Assembly: GCA_002483265.1 (NCBI GenBank) | Contig: DLHO01000005.1 | Coordinates: 111,262-175,261, forward strand | Direction of reading: 5' to 3' | Source: Flavobacteriales bacterium UBA7666 | Lineage (GTDB): Bacteria; Bacteroidota; Bacteroidia; Flavobacteriales_D; Crocinitomicaceae | Length of the DNA stretch: 64,000 bases | Shown here: positions 44,188 to 52,774 of the stretch, one piece after another | Layout of the letters: the number at the start of each line of letters is the position of its first letter | How positions within the stretch are numbered: the stretch's first letter is position 1 | Made by a program: the position numbers and the translations under genes | The notes under the pieces: model-generated | Told to the model about the DNA's origin: nothing | Database searches by the model: none | What the model saw: only the letters and a program-made list of their open reading frames with translations

Positions 44188-44615
44188 TCGAAAATTATTA
44201 GTTCTGCGGAAGGAATTGCTCCGGCTTCAAAAACATAAGCTGCCATCACACTATTCGATTCCCGGATTCGTTCTACCAAATCGTCTAATTCATGAAGGAT
44301 GTTTTCTCTTAGAATTAAAAAATAATCAATTTGGTTTTTTTCAGGAATCAAGAATTTACCTTCCGATTTATTCTTAATTAAATACCATTCCATGTGATCT
44401 ACCTCATCGATAAATACATGAAAACTGTGTTGTGAAACGATTGCGCCTTTTTTGGATTGAATCACAAATGGTTCTTCACTTTTTGTAAGTTCCAGTTCCA
44501 AAATTTTATTGATTCCCCAAGCCAAACGGTAGTCACTGTGGTGAGAACAGATACCGATTAGTTCAAAGTCTACAGAAGTTTCTAATGAAAGTACATGACG
44601 CTTTTGTTTGCTCAT
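44184..44615 (-). CDS. IPExxxVDY family protein
   Basis: 143 residues, soluble. The naming motif appears as FLIPEKNQIDYFLIL (about 91-105), IDY in place of VDY. The family is limited to Bacteroidota and lies between rnc and pyk, as here. Function unknown; tight coupling to pyk (4-bp overlap) suggests a regulatory or assembly role for it, but that is inference. Confidence 0.88.
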   Translation of the reverse strand: MSKQKRHVLSLETSVDFELIGICSHHSDYRLAWGINKILELELTKSEEPFVIQSKKGAIVSQHSFHVFIDEVDHMEWYLIKNKSEGKFLIPEKNQIDYFLILRENILHELDDLVERIRESNSVMAAYVFEAGAIPSAELIIFE

Positions 44616-44724
44616 CCACTTTAAATTTATTACGTGAAGGTACGCATTATCCTACAAATGGCAATCAGTTAGAAGTTAGGATTTAATTAAGAAATCCTTC
44701 ATCATATTACGGAAAAGAGCTCTT

Positions 44725-45447
44725 TTAGATCTCCCCCATCAAAATCAAGGTTTCTTTGGCTGCAGCTTGTTCGGCTAATTTTTTAGAATTTCCTGTGCCT
44801 TTACCGTAATTTGTTCCATTTACCTGAACAATTACCTCGTAAAACCAGGTTCCGTGATTATTTTCTTCACGTAAAACAGCAAACTCGAGGCTCAATCTTC
44901 TTTTTTGACTCCAGATAAACAACTTGGATTTAAAATCGATTTCTTCTTCCAGGATCTTATTTAAGTCGACATATTTGCGGAAGATGTGATTGTAAATGAT
45001 CTTCTTGGTTACTTCATAAGAACTATCCAGATAGATTGCTCCAATAATTGCTTCGAATGCATTTCCTTCCAGTGAAGACAAGTTGATTGAACGTCCTTTG
45101 TTGTAACGAAGAACGGTACGCAATTCCAATTCCTCACCAATTTCTGAAAGTGTTTTGCGGGAAACAACCTTTGATTTTACTTTCGTCAGATATCCTTCAT
45201 CTTCATCCGGAAACCGTTGGAATAGAAATTCTGCAATAATGGAATCCAAAATAGCATCTCCCAAGAATTCCAAACGTTCATTGGAAAAATCCTTTTGGCC
45301 GTGATATGCAATTGAACGATGTGTGACTGCTTGGTAAAACAAGTCGATATTCTTTGGGCGATATCCAAAACGATTTACAAAAAATCGAATGAATACAACG
45401 TCTTCCTGAGACCTGTTTTGCTTAAAAAATGGTAGTCGTAGCCGCAC
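44725..45447 (-). CDS. rnc: Ribonuclease III
   Basis: 240 residues. Cleaves double-stranded RNA, including the rRNA precursor. The nuclease signature is ERLEFLGDAILDSII (about 62-76) with the metal-binding acidic residues, including the second set around NAFEAIIGAIYLD (about 128-140). A C-terminal dsRNA-binding domain follows (about 170-238; GKGTGNSKKLAEQAAAKETL). It starts 7 bp after fabF, giving acpP-fabF-rnc order, as in many bacteria. Confidence 0.95.
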   Translation of the reverse strand: MRLRLPFFKQNRSQEDVVFIRFFVNRFGYRPKNIDLFYQAVTHRSIAYHGQKDFSNERLEFLGDAILDSIIAEFLFQRFPDEDEGYLTKVKSKVVSRKTLSEIGEELELRTVLRYNKGRSINLSSLEGNAFEAIIGAIYLDSSYEVTKKIIYNHIFRKYVDLNKILEEEIDFKSKLFIWSQKRRLSLEFAVLREENNHGTWFYEVIVQVNGTNYGKGTGNSKKLAEQAAAKETLILMGEI

Positions 45448-45454
45448 CTAAATT

Positions 45455-46708
45455 TTACCCTTTATACTTTCGCACGATCACAGAAGTGTTGTGACCACCG
45501 AAACCGAAGGTGTTTGATAAGGCAACATCCACAGTACGGTGCTGAGCTTTATTAAATGTGAAATTCAATTTGTTGTCAATTTCAGGATCGTCTGTGAAAT
45601 GATTAATCGTTGGAGGAACAACATCATTTTGAACTGCTAAAATACATGCAATCGCTTCAATAGCTCCTGCAGCACCCAACAAGTGACCTGTCATTGATTT
45701 TGTAGAACTGATATTCAAGTCGTAAGCATGCTCTCCGAATACTTGCATGATTGCTTTTGTTTCAGCAATATCACCAAGCGGAGTAGATGTACCATGAACA
45801 TTTATGTAATCAATTGCAGTTGCATCCAACTCAGCGTCTTCTAATGCAGCAATCATCGTGTTTCTTGCGCCAATTCCATCCGGATGCGGAGCAGTCATGT
45901 GATATGCATCACCAGACATTCCACCACCAAGAACTTCTGCATAGATTTTAGCTCCACGCTTTTTTGCATGCTCGTATTCCTCCAAAATAAGTGCACCACC
46001 ACCTTCTCCCAATACAAAGCCATCGCGGTCTAAGTCGAAAGGACGAGAAGCAGTTTCCGGTGAATCATTTCGAGTGGACAAAGCTCTTAAAGCATTAAAT
46101 CCGCCCATTCCCATTTCATTTACTGCTGCTTCAGACCCACCTGTAACAATTGCATCTGCTTTACCCAAACGAATCAAATTGAACGAGTCAATGATTGCAT
46201 TTGTAGCCGAAGCACAAGCTGAAACAGTTACGTAGTTTGGCCCGCGTAAGCCGTATTTAATGGAAATATGACCTGCAGCAATATCTGCGATCATTTTAGG
46301 AATAAAGAATGGATTGAACTTTGGAGTTCCATCACCTGCAAAGAAATTTTGAGACTCATCCTGAAAGGTTTTCAATCCACCAATTCCAGAACCCCAAATA
46401 ACACCAATGCGGTCTATATTTGGATTAGACTCCATCAATTTAGAATCAACCATGGCCTCTGTAGCAGAGACCATGGCGTATTGTGAAAATTGATCTAATT
46501 TCCGTGCTTCTTTTTTGTCGATGTGATCTTCGACATTAAAATTTTTAATCTCACAAGCAAATTGCGTCTTAAACTTAGAGGCATCAAATTGTTTAATCGG
46601 AGCAGCACCACTTTTTCCTTTTAGTAATGCATCCCAATATTCTGTAACAGTATTACCAATTGGCGTAATAGCACCCAATCCAGTTACAACAACCCTCTTC
46701 AGCTCCAT
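45455..46708 (-). CDS. fabF: 3-oxoacyl-[acyl-carrier-protein] synthase II
   Basis: 417 residues, typical length. Condensing enzyme that elongates acyl chains on ACP. Catalytic Cys in VSACASATNAI (about 162-172), the two His in NVHGTSTPLGD and KSMTGHLLGAAG, and the closing NTFGFGGHN. It follows acpP by about 45 bp and precedes rnc by 7 bp; the set is one operon. Confidence 0.97.
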   Translation of the reverse strand: MELKRVVVTGLGAITPIGNTVTEYWDALLKGKSGAAPIKQFDASKFKTQFACEIKNFNVEDHIDKKEARKLDQFSQYAMVSATEAMVDSKLMESNPNIDRIGVIWGSGIGGLKTFQDESQNFFAGDGTPKFNPFFIPKMIADIAAGHISIKYGLRGPNYVTVSACASATNAIIDSFNLIRLGKADAIVTGGSEAAVNEMGMGGFNALRALSTRNDSPETASRPFDLDRDGFVLGEGGGALILEEYEHAKKRGAKIYAEVLGGGMSGDAYHMTAPHPDGIGARNTMIAALEDAELDATAIDYINVHGTSTPLGDIAETKAIMQVFGEHAYDLNISSTKSMTGHLLGAAGAIEAIACILAVQNDVVPPTINHFTDDPEIDNKLNFTFNKAQHRTVDVALSNTFGFGGHNTSVIVRKYKG

Positions 46709-46753
46709 AAATAATTAATTCGTTTTCTTAAATGCTTGGAAAACTAAGATCTC

Positions 46754-46990
46754 TTAGTTAGCGTTTTGCTCGATATAAGAAACTGCGTCACCAACTGTTT
46801 GAATGTTCTCAGCTTGATCATCTGGAATAGCGATGTTGAATTCCTTCTCGAATTCCATGATCAATTCTACAGTATCTAGTGAATCAGCACCTAGATCATT
46901 TGTGAAGCTTGCTTCGTTTGTCACTTCGCTTTCTTCAACTCCTAACTTATCTACGATAATAGATATTACTCTTGATTTGATATCAGACAT
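46754..46990 (-). CDS. acpP: Acyl carrier protein
   Basis: 78 residues from the ATG at 46990 ([15 protein letters not shown]). The longer open frame to 47050 adds a non-conserved lead and is rejected. Phosphopantetheine is attached at Ser37 of [10 protein letters not shown]. Highly acidic helical bundle, as expected. First gene of the acpP-fabF-rnc set, divergent from purN. Confidence 0.96.
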   Translation of the reverse strand: MSDIKSRVISIIVDKLGVEESEVTNEASFTNDLGADSLDTVELIMEFEKEFNIAIPDDQAENIQTVGDAVSYIEQNAN

Positions 46991-47138
46991 CTCAATTCTT
47001 TTATAAGGTTTTTCAGCTTGCAAAGAAAATAGGAAATGCGATAAAAACAAAATATAAAGTGACTTAATTATATTTTAAGTCTTTGAGAAATCTTGTTTTT
47101 AGCTTGAAATCCGCTTGTGCTGTGTCATTTGGATTATG

Positions 47139-47146
47139 TAACTTTG
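47139..47146 (+). promoter_or_regulatory. purN -7 box, likely leaderless
   Basis: TAACTTTG, exact consensus, is followed by only TGCC before the ATG at 47151. A TTG 21 bp upstream (47115-47117) may be the -33 element. Confidence 0.55.
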
Positions 47147-47150
47147 TGCC

Positions 47151-47726
47151 ATGAATAAGAAATCCATCGCGCTATTCGCATCGGGTAATGGTTCAAATGC
47201 CGTGAATTTGATTCATTTTTTTCAGAATCACCCTCAAATTGAGGTGAAATCTTTGGTTTGTAACAAACGAGAGGCACCCGTTGTGGCAAAAGCAGAATCC
47301 TTAGGGATCGAGGTTTTGGTCTTTAGCAATGAAGAATTTGAGAGTGGTCTTACGGTTTTGCAGGAATTGGATTACCGGGCTATTGATTGGATCGTTTTAG
47401 CTGGTTTTTTACGCAAGATTCCTGTGAATATTATTCGGGGATACCAAAATCGCATCATCAATATTCACCCTTCCCTACTTCCGAAATACGGAGGGAAAGG
47501 AATGTATGGAAAGTTCGTGCATGAAGCGGTAATCGGAGCAAAGGAATTGAAAAGCGGAATTTCGATTCATTTGGTGAATGAGGAATTTGATCAGGGAGAA
47601 ATTCTTGCTCAATTTGAAACCGAATTGTCACTCAATGACACATCCGATTCCCTTGCAGAAAAAATTCAGCAACTGGAACACAAACATTTTCCTATCATTG
47701 TAGAACAAACCGTTTTAAATCAATAA
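47151..47726 (+). CDS. purN: Phosphoribosylglycinamide formyltransferase
   Basis: 191 residues. Transfers a formyl group from formyl-tetrahydrofolate to GAR in purine synthesis. The N-terminal ALFASGNGSNAVN is the phosphate loop; the catalytic set is visible in NIHPSLLPKYGGKGMYG (about 103-119) and the Asp of NEEFDQGEILAQ. The start is fixed by the conserved N-terminus, and the -7 box is 4 nt away. It lies 3 bp before marC. Confidence 0.95.
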   Translation: MNKKSIALFASGNGSNAVNLIHFFQNHPQIEVKSLVCNKREAPVVAKAESLGIEVLVFSNEEFESGLTVLQELDYRAIDWIVLAGFLRKIPVNIIRGYQNRIINIHPSLLPKYGGKGMYGKFVHEAVIGAKELKSGISIHLVNEEFDQGEILAQFETELSLNDTSDSLAEKIQQLEHKHFPIIVEQTVLNQ

Positions 47727-47729
47727 GTT

Positions 47730-48368
47730 ATGATGAACTATTTTTGGGCTTTTAACTGGGGAGAACTTTTTAAAGCTTCGATGGTATTGTTTGCGGTGAT
47801 CGATGTAATCGGATCTGTTCCTTTGATTATCAAGATTAAAGAACAAAGTGGTGATATTCATCCTGCCAGAACCAGTTTCGTTTCGCTTGGAATTATGATC
47901 GGCTTTTTAATTTTGGGAGAATCGATCCTTAAATTGTTTGGAGTTGACGTAGGATCTTTTGCTGTTGCAGGTTCCCTGATCTTATTTGCAATGAGTTTGG
48001 AAATGATTCTGGGCGTTCGTTTATTTCGCGATTCGGTATCCGGGAAAACTGCAAGTGTGGTTCCTTTGGCTTTCCCGATTATTGCAGGAGCAGGAACAAT
48101 GACAACGTTGGTTTCCTTGAGAGCTGAATTTCAGAATATCAATATCGTATTGGCTATTTTACTGAATGTACTGCTTGTATATATCGTACTTCGCTTGACT
48201 AAAAAAATCGAGCACTTACTTGGTCCGGGAGGAATTGCAATTATGAAAAAGGTTTTTGGAATTATTCTGCTCGCCATTGCAGTGAAGCTGTTTACGACAA
48301 ATATTGCGAAGATTATCTTAAATGTCGAAGCAGAAAAGAATGTTCAAAAGGTAGAAACGCCCCGATAG
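47730..48368 (+). CDS. MarC family integral membrane protein
   Basis: 212 residues with six predicted helices. The MarC pattern is present: VLFAVIDVIGSVPLIIKI (about 20-37), GESILKLFGVDVGSFAVAG and VPLAFPIIAGAGTMTTLVSL (about 110-129). MarC proteins were once linked to antibiotic resistance but are now viewed as membrane proteins of unknown transport function. Two ATG codons open the frame. Probably cotranscribed with purN. Confidence 0.92.
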   Translation: MMNYFWAFNWGELFKASMVLFAVIDVIGSVPLIIKIKEQSGDIHPARTSFVSLGIMIGFLILGESILKLFGVDVGSFAVAGSLILFAMSLEMILGVRLFRDSVSGKTASVVPLAFPIIAGAGTMTTLVSLRAEFQNINIVLAILLNVLLVYIVLRLTKKIEHLLGPGGIAIMKKVFGIILLAIAVKLFTTNIAKIILNVEAEKNVQKVETPR

Positions 48369-48379
48369 TTCGATTTGAG

Positions 48380-48440
48380 AATGTAAAATTGATAATTGAC
48401 AAGTATTTAAAAACCTTTTCAATTTTACATTTTCAATTGT
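48380..48440. repeat. Palindromic sequence between marC and the histidine kinase
   Basis: AATGTAAAATTGA (48380-48392) is the exact complement of TCAATTTTACATT (48419-48431); the arms extend imperfectly with AATTG words. It can fold as a convergent terminator for both genes. Confidence 0.6.
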
Positions 48441-49227
48441 CAATTTTAAAACGAAGTTCATATCCCAATCCATCTTCCCGCAGGATTTTCAAGTCTGCTG
48501 AAAGCTGATCTGAGAGCGCGCCGATCAATTGAATTCCGAGACTTTCAAATTCTTCTGTTTTAATTCCGACGGGTAATCCGATTCCGTTGTCTGAAATTTT
48601 CATGTAGAAATGTGTTTCCGAACTGGTAAAAGTGATCCGAATAAATCCTTCCCGATCCGGAAAAGCATATTTAAAACTATTACTTACCGCTTCGTTGACA
48701 ATTAATCCAATTGGAATCATTCGTTCAGCTTCCAGGTAAATTTCCTCTTCTATTTCATACTCAAAAACTACCTCCGAATTAAAACCTGAAAAGGAACTAT
48801 TGATACTTAAAGTCAATGTTTTGATGTAGTCTAATACCTGAATGCGACTCAAATCTTTTGTTCGATACAGCATTTCATGGATCATCGACATGGAAATAAT
48901 CCGATTCCTGCACTCCCGAATCAGGGCTAAAAATTTCTCGTCTTTTGTATACGATGCCTGAAGGTTCATCAAGCTGGAAATAATTTGCAGGTTGTTTTTT
49001 ACCCGGTGATGAACTTCTTGCAACAATGCTTCTCGTTCCTGAAGTGTAATTACAGAGTTTTCGAGTTCTTCCCCCAACATATTCACACCAGATGCAATTG
49101 CATCAAAAACATCTCCTTGATCGGTAATTTCCGTTTTTTGAGTGAAGTCCAAACGTGCATAAGCCATAATTACATCCAATATCGCATTGGTGCGTTCTTG
49201 AATATATTTGACTTCATTCGGATTCAT
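48433..49227 (-). CDS. Histidine kinase, HisKA_2 type, without sensor domain
   Basis: 264 residues. The phosphoacceptor region is [19 protein letters not shown] (about 68-86), typical of HisKA_2/HWE-like kinases; the ATPase domain follows with [12 protein letters not shown] (N box, about 178-189), [10 protein letters not shown] (G1) and LGIQLIGAL (G2). There is no membrane helix and only a short helical N-terminus, so the signal must come from a partner. The gene upstream (4-bp overlap) is a good candidate. No response regulator is adjacent. Confidence 0.9.
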   Translation of the reverse strand: MNPNEVKYIQERTNAILDVIMAYARLDFTQKTEITDQGDVFDAIASGVNMLGEELENSVITLQEREALLQEVHHRVKNNLQIISSLMNLQASYTKDEKFLALIRECRNRIISMSMIHEMLYRTKDLSRIQVLDYIKTLTLSINSSFSGFNSEVVFEYEIEEEIYLEAERMIPIGLIVNEAVSNSFKYAFPDREGFIRITFTSSETHFYMKISDNGIGLPVGIKTEEFESLGIQLIGALSDQLSADLKILREDGLGYELRFKIDN

Positions 49228-49619
49228 TTTACCTTGAATTTATTGAGCCATTCGATCGCATTGTCTTCATGCAAAAACAACTTGGTAGGCACTATTGGTT
49301 TGTTGATCCCGAGAAAGAAATTTCCGACAACCTTGCTTACCGAGGAATCGATGATAATTGCAAAAGCAAGTGTATTAGTTTTCCTACCGTTAGCTGTAAA
49401 AAAAGCCCGTGCCTCGCGCTCCATGGATTTTATTCCTCTAGCATCGATCAGTAATGGGAATTTCTCATCCACATAAAAGCTATTGACCACCAACGAGTTT
49501 TCCTGTGCATGCTCCAACTTCACTTCCGAACCTTTTTTCACTTTCGTTCTTGCTATTCCGTCTTCACCCATCCAGGTGAAGTAACAAGTCAAATTATGAG
49601 CATTATTCGGAATTTCCAT
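49224..49619 (-). CDS. DUF7793/STAS-like protein, partner of the histidine kinase
   Basis: 131 residues from ATG 49619 ([12 protein letters not shown]); the upstream TTG at 49634 is less likely because a -7 box sits at 49643-49636. The motif [20 protein letters not shown] and [17 protein letters not shown] fit the STAS/SpoIIAA-like DUF7793 family, which occurs beside such kinases in Bacteroidota. It has an alpha/beta fold with a likely ligand or partner site. The 4-bp overlap suggests the pair forms one signalling unit. Confidence 0.78.
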   Translation of the reverse strand: MEIPNNAHNLTCYFTWMGEDGIARTKVKKGSEVKLEHAQENSLVVNSFYVDEKFPLLIDARGIKSMEREARAFFTANGRKTNTLAFAIIIDSSVSKVVGNFFLGINKPIVPTKLFLHEDNAIEWLNKFKVK

Positions 49620-49635
49620 CGCAATCGTTTTCAAG

Positions 49636-49643
49636 CAAATTTA
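49636..49643 (-). promoter_or_regulatory. -7 box of the DUF7793-kinase pair
   Basis: TAAATTTG on the minus strand, exact TAnnTTTG, 16 bp before ATG 49619. Confidence 0.45.
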
Positions 49644-49698
49644 GGATAATTCCGAATTACGAATGCCGAATTGCGAATTATGGTTGTGATTTTCACCT

Positions 49699-49738
49699 AA
49701 AAAAGTAGGGGCGGAAAATTTTCCGCCCCTACTTTTTT
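49699..49738. terminator. 40-bp perfect palindrome after mreB
   Basis: Arms AAAAAAGTAGGGGCGGAAAA and TTTTCCGCCCCTACTTTTTT are perfectly complementary. With terminal A/T runs it works as a terminator in both directions. It lies 19 bp past the mreB stop. Confidence 0.85.
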
Positions 49739-49756
49739 CTACTATGTATGTTTCTT

Positions 49757-50782
49757 TTAATCTTTGATCAGGAACTGGAAACGATCCAGGTTCTTCAATG
49801 CGATACTTGTTCCACGTGCTACAGCTCTCAATGGATCTTCAGCGATGTGAACAGGTAATTTTGTTTTCTCATTGATTCTACGATCCAAACCACGCAACAT
49901 AGAGCCACCTCCTGCAAGGTAAATTCCTGTTTTGTAGATATCCGCCGAAAGTTCCGGTGGAGTCTGCTCAAGGGCACTTAAAATCGCTTCTTCAATTTTG
50001 GAAATCGTTTTATCCAAAGCATGAGCAACTTCGGAATAGGTAATGATAATTTCTTTTGGAATCCCTGTCATTAAATCGCGACCACGAACTGCATAATCTG
50101 CAGGTGGGTTATCCAATTCAGGAAGGGCGGCACCAACTTCGATTTTGATTTGTTCTGCAGTGCGCTCACCAACCAAGATGTTGTGCTGACGACGCATGTA
50201 TTCTTCAATGTCAGAAGTGAAGTCATCACCCGCAATGCGGATAGATTTATCACAAACGATTCCTCCTAATGCAATGACTGCAATTTCGGAAGTACCACCA
50301 CCTATATCAATGATCATATTTCCCATTGGCTCTTCCACATCGATACCAATACCGATTGCTGCAGCCATGGGCTCATGAATTAAATATACTTCTTTCGCTC
50401 CTGCGTGTTCTGCAGAGTCACGTACCGCACGCTTCTCTACCTCGGTAATTCCGGAAGGAATACAGATAACCATGCGAAGCGTTGGATTAAATAGTCGTTT
50501 CCCCGGATTAATCATTTTGATAAATCCACGAATCATTTGTTCAGCACTTTGAAAGTCTGCAATTACACCATCTTTCAATGGTCTAACTGTTTCAATTAAT
50601 TTGTGTGTTTTTCCGTGCATTTGTTGTGCCTTCTTCCCGATGGCAACAACTTTACCCGTTTGAATATCTTTAGCTACAATTGAAGGCTCATCAACCACTA
50701 CTTTGTCATTCATAATGATCAGTGTGTTTGCAGTACCTAAGTCAATAGCAATTTCTTGTGTTAGAAAATTAAACAATCCCAT
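49757..50782 (-). CDS. mreB: Rod shape-determining protein MreB
   Basis: 341 residues, bacterial actin. It forms membrane-bound filaments that guide the elongation machinery. Motifs: phosphate 1 loop IDLGTANTLI (about 12-21), phosphate 2 IDIGGGTSEIAVIALGG and the adenosine loop AGGGSMLRGL near 290. The N-terminal MGLFNFLTQEI is the amphipathic membrane tail. mreC and mreD are 11 kb away, not next to it. A -7 box at 50841-50848 gives a 60-nt leader. Confidence 0.97.
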   Translation of the reverse strand: MGLFNFLTQEIAIDLGTANTLIIMNDKVVVDEPSIVAKDIQTGKVVAIGKKAQQMHGKTHKLIETVRPLKDGVIADFQSAEQMIRGFIKMINPGKRLFNPTLRMVICIPSGITEVEKRAVRDSAEHAGAKEVYLIHEPMAAAIGIGIDVEEPMGNMIIDIGGGTSEIAVIALGGIVCDKSIRIAGDDFTSDIEEYMRRQHNILVGERTAEQIKIEVGAALPELDNPPADYAVRGRDLMTGIPKEIIITYSEVAHALDKTISKIEEAILSALEQTPPELSADIYKTGIYLAGGGSMLRGLDRRINEKTKLPVHIAEDPLRAVARGTSIALKNLDRFQFLIKD

Positions 50783-50840
50783 CTAGCGCGCTCCTTTTTG
50801 CGTTTTCCCCTCCTTATTCGTAAATTATTGGAAAGTGTTA

Positions 50841-50874
50841 CAAAATTAGACTAAATAATCGAAAAAAAATCAAA
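50841..50874 (-). promoter_or_regulatory. mreB promoter
   Basis: On the minus strand TTTG (50874-50871), a 22-bp spacer and TAATTTTG (50848-50841), both close to consensus. It lies between the purH terminator and mreB, so mreB can be made independently. Confidence 0.5.
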
Positions 50875-50988
50875 ACCACCCTTCTATTTACAGAAAGAAA
50901 TTTGAAATTCAAGAGATTAGGTGTTGAAGTATCTTAAAACCCAGTAAAATCAGGTGTTTACTTGTGCTTCAGTTTCAGAAAAACACTA

Positions 50989-51021
50989 AAAGAGGCATCC
51001 GATTTAACCGAATGCCTCTTT
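50989..51021 (-). terminator. purH terminator
   Basis: Perfect 10-bp stem AAAGAGGCAT (50989-50998) with ATGCCTCTTT (51012-51021), strengthened by inner CGG/CCG pairing; T-rich on the minus strand. Confidence 0.85.
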
Positions 51022-51043
51022 ACTAATCTTAGTATCAATTAAA

Positions 51044-52576
51044 TTAATGCTTAAAATGTCTGTTTCCAGTAAATACCATGGCAACTCCATTTGCATTGCA
51101 ATAATCGATTGATAATTCATCTTTAATAGATCCACCCGGTTGAACAACAGCAGTAATACCTGCATGGTGAGCTATTTCAACACAGTCCGGGAATGGGAAA
51201 AATGCATCCGATGCCATTACAGATCCTTTCAAATCAAATCCAAAGGATTTTGCTTTTTCAATGGCATGGCGCAATGCATCCACGCGAGATGTCTGACCCG
51301 TTCCACTTGCAAGCAACTGACCATTCTTTGCCAAGATAATCGTATTTGATTTGGTATGCTTCACCAATTTGTTTGCGAAGATCAAGTCTTCTACTTCTTG
51401 TGCAGTCGGAACGGAATTTGTTCTTGATTCGAAATTAGCAGCTGATTCAGAAAGCATGTCTTTGTCTTGCTCTAAAACACCATTCAACAAAGTTCTGAAC
51501 TGACGTTTCGGCAATTCTACTTTCTTTTGAACCAACAAAATGCGATTCTTTTTACTTTTCAAGACTTCTTCAGCATCTGCATCAAAACCCGGGGCAATAA
51601 CTACTTCACAAAACAAATCGTTGATCAAATTTGCAGTTGCCAGATCAATATTGCGGTTCGCAATCAAAATTCCTCCAAAAGCAGAAGTAGGATCTCCTGC
51701 AAGTGCGTCCGCATAAGCCTGAGCTAGAGTTGAGCGCGTAGCTAAACCACATGCATTGTTATGTTTTAGAATTGCAAAAGTCGGATCATTGTTTTCAAAC
51801 TCAGCCATTAATTGCACTGCTGCATCAACATCCAATAAGTTATTGTACGAAAGCTCTTTTCCATGTAATTGATCGAAAATTGCTGCAAAATCACCGTGAA
51901 ACCATCCTTTTTGATGCGGGTTTTCACCATAGCGCAAAGGTTGGCTTTCTAAAATACTTTGTTTGAAAACGGGAGTTTCTTCTCCTTCGTTAAAATAATT
52001 GAAGATGTGCGTATCGTAATGAGAAGAAACCATGAATGCTTTCTTTGCAAAATGCTTTCTTTGATTCAAAGTTGACGAAGCTCCCTGCTCATTCAAAATA
52101 GTCAAAAATTCTCCATATTGATTTACAGACGGAATGATCACTACATCGTTGTAATTTTTTGCTGCTGCACGAATCAGTGAAATTCCACCGATATCGATTT
52201 TTTCGATGATGGATTGATGATCTGCATCAGACGCAACTGTCTCCTCGAAAGGATATAAATCAACGATTACCAAGTCGATAGTAGGAATGTTGAATTGTTT
52301 TGCCTGATCTAAGTCAGCGGGAAGGTTTCTTCTGTGTAGAATTCCTCCAAAAATTGCCGGATGCAATGTTTTTACACGTCCACCAAAAATTTCAGGATAA
52401 GAAGTCATTGACTCAACTGGTATAACTGGAATCCCCAATCCTTCGATAAATGTTTGAGTTCCACCAGTAGAATAGATACTTACGTTTTCTTCATGCAATT
52501 TACGTACAATTGGTTCTAAACCATCTTTGTAATAAACTGAAATTAAAGCTCCTGTAATTTTTTTTGTGTTTTCCAT
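51044..52576 (-). CDS. purH: Bifunctional AICAR formyltransferase / IMP cyclohydrolase
   Basis: 510 residues from ATG 52576; the ATG two codons earlier is equally possible. Catalyses the last two steps of IMP synthesis. The N-terminal cyclohydrolase domain shows YSTGGTQTFIEGLGIPV and FGGRVKTLHPAIFGGI. The transformylase domain shows RYGENPHQKGWFHGD, ILKHNNACGLA (catalytic Lys-His) and PDCVEIAHHAGITAVVQPGG. It precedes mreB, the usual Bacteroidota order, with its own terminator between. Confidence 0.97.
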   Translation of the reverse strand: MENTKKITGALISVYYKDGLEPIVRKLHEENVSIYSTGGTQTFIEGLGIPVIPVESMTSYPEIFGGRVKTLHPAIFGGILHRRNLPADLDQAKQFNIPTIDLVIVDLYPFEETVASDADHQSIIEKIDIGGISLIRAAAKNYNDVVIIPSVNQYGEFLTILNEQGASSTLNQRKHFAKKAFMVSSHYDTHIFNYFNEGEETPVFKQSILESQPLRYGENPHQKGWFHGDFAAIFDQLHGKELSYNNLLDVDAAVQLMAEFENNDPTFAILKHNNACGLATRSTLAQAYADALAGDPTSAFGGILIANRNIDLATANLINDLFCEVVIAPGFDADAEEVLKSKKNRILLVQKKVELPKRQFRTLLNGVLEQDKDMLSESAANFESRTNSVPTAQEVEDLIFANKLVKHTKSNTIILAKNGQLLASGTGQTSRVDALRHAIEKAKSFGFDLKGSVMASDAFFPFPDCVEIAHHAGITAVVQPGGSIKDELSIDYCNANGVAMVFTGNRHFKH

Positions 52577-52619
52577 ATGCATAACTTTGTTCCTTGCTAA
52601 TCAACCTGATTCGAGGGCG

Positions 52620-52627
52620 CAAAAGTA
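52620..52627 (-). promoter_or_regulatory. -7 box of purH
   Basis: TACTTTTG on the minus strand, exact TAnnTTTG, about 43 bp before the ATG. I see no PurR-like operator. Confidence 0.45.
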
Positions 52628-52707
52628 CCGATTTTAAATGGAAAACCGTTGTAGTTTATTGATAATTAATTACCAACAATTCCGAAGAAAATGACTCCGT
52701 TAATTAA

Positions 52708-52744
52708 TTACCCGGGTAGAGGAAGGATAAGTGTACACTTATCT
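52708..52744. repeat. Two-palindrome dispersed element, copy 2
   Basis: TTACCCGGGTAGAGGAAGGA is followed by an 18-bp perfect palindrome GATAAGTGTACACTTATC. The first 22 bases differ from the copy at 24327-24348 by one base, and both copies continue to CACTTATC. It lies upstream of purH and just past the PorP/SprF stop. Confidence 0.75.
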
Positions 52745-52774
52745 CTGAAACGAAAAAAACGGGTTGGAATGCAA

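Noticed and set aside
46990..47050. Longer acpP start giving 98 residues
   Set aside because: The extra 20 residues are hydrophobic and basic, unlike any ACP, and MSDIK is the normal N-terminus.
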